A stretch of DNA of 64,000 nucleotides from Myxococcales bacterium (GTDB lineage Bacteria > Myxococcota_A > Polyangia > Nannocystales > Nannocystaceae): contig JACKDU010000005.1 in NCBI GenBank assembly GCA_020633335.1, positions 248,001 through 312,000 of the forward strand. Direction: 5' to 3'. Positions 62,363 to 64,000 of this stretch are shown here, piece by piece; positions within the stretch are counted from its first letter, which is position 1, and each line of letters opens with the position of its first letter. Position numbers and translations under genes: made by a program. The notes beneath the pieces are model-generated. The model was not told the DNA's origin, searched no databases, and saw nothing but the letters and a program-made list of their open reading frames with translations.

Positions 62363-64000
62363 CTAGCCCGGCGGCATCGGCTTGCAGACCCCGCCCGCGC
62401 CGACCTGCGCCTGGGTGCGGAAGGTGTTGAGCGACTTCCAGTGGGGCTTTTCGAATTGCGGGATGGTCCCGTCCTCGCGGACGTTGGTCACGTGGTAGGT
62501 GTGCTGATTCCAGATCCGCCGGGCCGGGATCCAGCGCTCGCCCTTGTCGCGGATCACCTGGAGCGCCGGCGCGGTCTGGTTGTTGTTGAAGCTCGCGTTG
62601 GAGACCACCAGGACCTCGGCCGAGCCGTCGTTGTCGACGTCGGCGACCACCGGGTACTCGATGATCGTCCCGCTCGAGCGCGGCACCTGGAGGAGCACCT
62701 GGCCGGTCTTGCCGTCGTAGGCGTAGAGGTTGGTCTCGTCGGCGTACATCGCCTCGGCGACCCCGTCGCCGAGGAAGTCGAAGGCGGTCGAGCCGGCGAT
62801 CCCGGTCGAGTCGAGGACCGGCGCGGTCCAGGTGATCGTCGCGTCGCCCTCGTAGACCGCGTACTTGTCGTAGGACGAGACCGCGAACTCGGCCTTGTCG
62901 TCGCCGTCGAAGTCGTGGACGGTCGACGGTCGGTACCAGTTGGAGAGGCTCGGGCCCGCGCCGGTCGGCCGCAGATCCATGAACTTGAGGGTGCCGTCGT
63001 GCTCGAGCATCGAGATCCCGTTCTGGGTCTCGACCAGCACCTCGGGGAGCCCGTCGGCGTCGAGGTCGGCGACCTGGGGGTAGCCGAGCGCGAGCGCCTG
63101 GTTGTTGAAGAGTGGGGTCCCGTCGTGGTGGAAGGCCGAGCGGCCGAGGACGATCTCGAGGTCGCCGTCGCCGTCGAGATCGGCGGCGGTCGTCGCCGAG
63201 CCCCAGCCGGCCTGGCCGGAGGGGTCGCCGAGGGTGATGAGGAGGTTGCCGCTGTGGTCGTAGATCTGGTTGCCGGCGAAGATCTCGACGTCGCCGTCGT
63301 TGTCGAGGTCGGCCATGCCGATCGCGCCGAAGGAGAAGCCGGGCCAGGGCGCGTTGCTCTTCCACTTGAGGGCGCCGTCGTGCTCGAGGGCGACGAGGAG
63401 CGAGGAGCCGTTCTCGAAGGCGATGATCTCGGGGATCCCGTCGCCGTCGATGTCGCCGAGCGCCGGCGTCACGGTGGTGTCGACGGTGACCGGCGCCTTC
63501 CAGTGGACGGTCCCGCTCGCGCCGTCGAGGACGTAGAGCGAGCCCGCCCAGTTGCCGTACTGGGCGAAGACCTGAATGACGATGTCGGGGACGTCGCAGA
63601 GGTCGATCTCGCCGTTCTGGTCGTCGTCGGTGAGGTTGGCGACCAGCGGGATCACGAAGGCCTGGCCCTGGCCGTCGGCGCCGGCCCACGACCACTGGAC
63701 CTCGGGATCGAAGGAGTCGGGCGGCGCCTTGTCGGCGCAGGGCTGGTTGGCGTCGTCGTCGTCGCCGACCTTGCAGACGTCGACCACGCCGCCGGTCTCG
63801 CCGAGGTCGTCCATCCCGCCGACGTCGAACTTGAAGCCGCCGCTGCTCGACGCGCTGGCGGCCGAGGTGTCGCTGGCGGCCGAGGTGCCTGAGGCGGAGG
63901 CGCCCGAGGTGCTGGTGCCGGAGGCGGAGGCGGAGGCGGAGGCGGAGGCCGATGCGGATGCGGAGGCTGAGGCCGTGGCCGTGGCGACGCTGGTCGAGCT
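62363..64000 (-). CDS. FG-GAP/VCBS repeat protein, 5' end outside the window
   Basis: The frame is open to base 64000, so the signal peptide is missing. The visible N-part is a Ser/Ala/Thr linker encoded by GCCTCC repeats (about 63840-64000). Then come repeated Asp-rich, calcium-binding blades of an integrin-like propeller: DIDGDGIPEI, DLDNDGDVEI, DLDGDGDLEI, DLDADGLPEV, DFDGDDKAEF, DVDNDGSAEV. The C-terminus has RRIWNQHTYHVTNVREDG, a segment I associate with Nannocystineae surface proteins. By analogy it is a lipid-anchored extracellular adhesion or ligand-binding protein. Confidence 0.85.
   Translation of the reverse strand, partial: SSTSVATATASASASASASASASASASGTSTSGASASGTSAASDTSAASASSSGGFKFDVGGMDDLGETGGVVDVCKVGDDDDANQPCADKAPPDSFDPEVQWSWAGADGQGQAFVIPLVANLTDDDQNGEIDLCDVPDIVIQVFAQYGNWAGSLYVLDGASGTVHWKAPVTVDTTVTPALGDIDGDGIPEIIAFENGSSLLVALEHDGALKWKSNAPWPGFSFGAIGMADLDNDGDVEIFAGNQIYDHSGNLLITLGDPSGQAGWGSATTAADLDGDGDLEIVLGRSAFHHDGTPLFNNQALALGYPQVADLDADGLPEVLVETQNGISMLEHDGTLKFMDLRPTGAGPSLSNWYRPSTVHDFDGDDKAEFAVSSYDKYAVYEGDATITWTAPVLDSTGIAGSTAFDFLGDGVAEAMYADETNLYAYDGKTGQVLLQVPRSSGTIIEYPVVADVDNDGSAEVLVVSNASFNNNQTAPALQVIRDKGERWIPARRIWNQHTYHVTNVREDGTIPQFEKPHWKSLNTFRTQAQVGAGGVCKPMPPG

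Noticed and set aside
63840..64000. GCCTCC hexamers at the window end as a mobile or CRISPR-like repeat
   Set aside because: They are in-frame codons for a Ser/Ala linker of the FG-GAP protein and have no spacers.

Overview
The window is about 64 kb of very GC-rich DNA with a strong preference for G/C at third codon positions. The gene content points to a myxobacterium, most likely the Nannocystineae (Nannocystis/Plesiocystis/Enhygromyxa type). It has three Ser/Thr kinases fused to TPR or AAA/TPR regions, about a dozen lipoproteins with Ser/Thr/Gly/Ala-rich linkers, a MopE-like Cys/Asp motif, FG-GAP repeat proteins, and above all a sterol 14-alpha-demethylase next to a sterol C14-reductase-like gene. 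The lineage call is inference from content. No rRNA, tRNA, CRISPR array or intact insertion sequence was seen.

Layout. 1-6 kb: the 3' part of a kinase-TPR gene, a flavin monooxygenase and an opine-dehydrogenase-family enzyme. 6-11.4 kb: sthA transhydrogenase, a membrane protein and a kinase-TPR gene, all on the minus strand. 11.4-14.6 kb: an HU/IHF-like protein, a membrane VWA protein and a TPR/membrane protein. 14.5-20.7 kb: a compact operon of kinase-AAA/TPR, ECF sigma factor and SppA. 21-27 kb: a lipoprotein, endonuclease III with a histone-like tail, a His-rich protein, GST and acyl-CoA synthetase. 27-33 kb: lipoproteins, two ABC permeases, M48 peptidase and ThpR. 33-37 kb: a RegB/RegA-like redox two-component pair opposite a dihaem lipoprotein and a beta-barrel protein. 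37-46 kb: acyl-CoA dehydrogenase, a five-PAS hybrid kinase, an EEP-family lipoprotein and a VWA lipoprotein. 46.3-48.7 kb: a lower-GC island with an ABC/AAA-type ATPase and a TOPRIM/DUF4276-like partner, a candidate phage-defence module. 48.7-57.4 kb: a beta-propeller lipoprotein, a Cys-rich lipoprotein and a 1617-residue unrecognised protein with a GHKL-like N-terminus. 57.4-60.1 kb: the divergent sterol pair. 60-64 kb: a small membrane protein, a beta-helix lipoprotein and an FG-GAP protein cut by the window edge.

Promoter reading. Many genes have a TAnnnT or nAnnnT hexamer ending 6-10 nt before the start codon. In several cases a TTGnnn hexamer lies 16-18 bp further upstream and there is no Shine-Dalgarno sequence. 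This predicts leaderless or nearly leaderless mRNAs as a common mode here, alongside a smaller set of genes with good Shine-Dalgarno sequences. The pattern was also used to choose several start codons.
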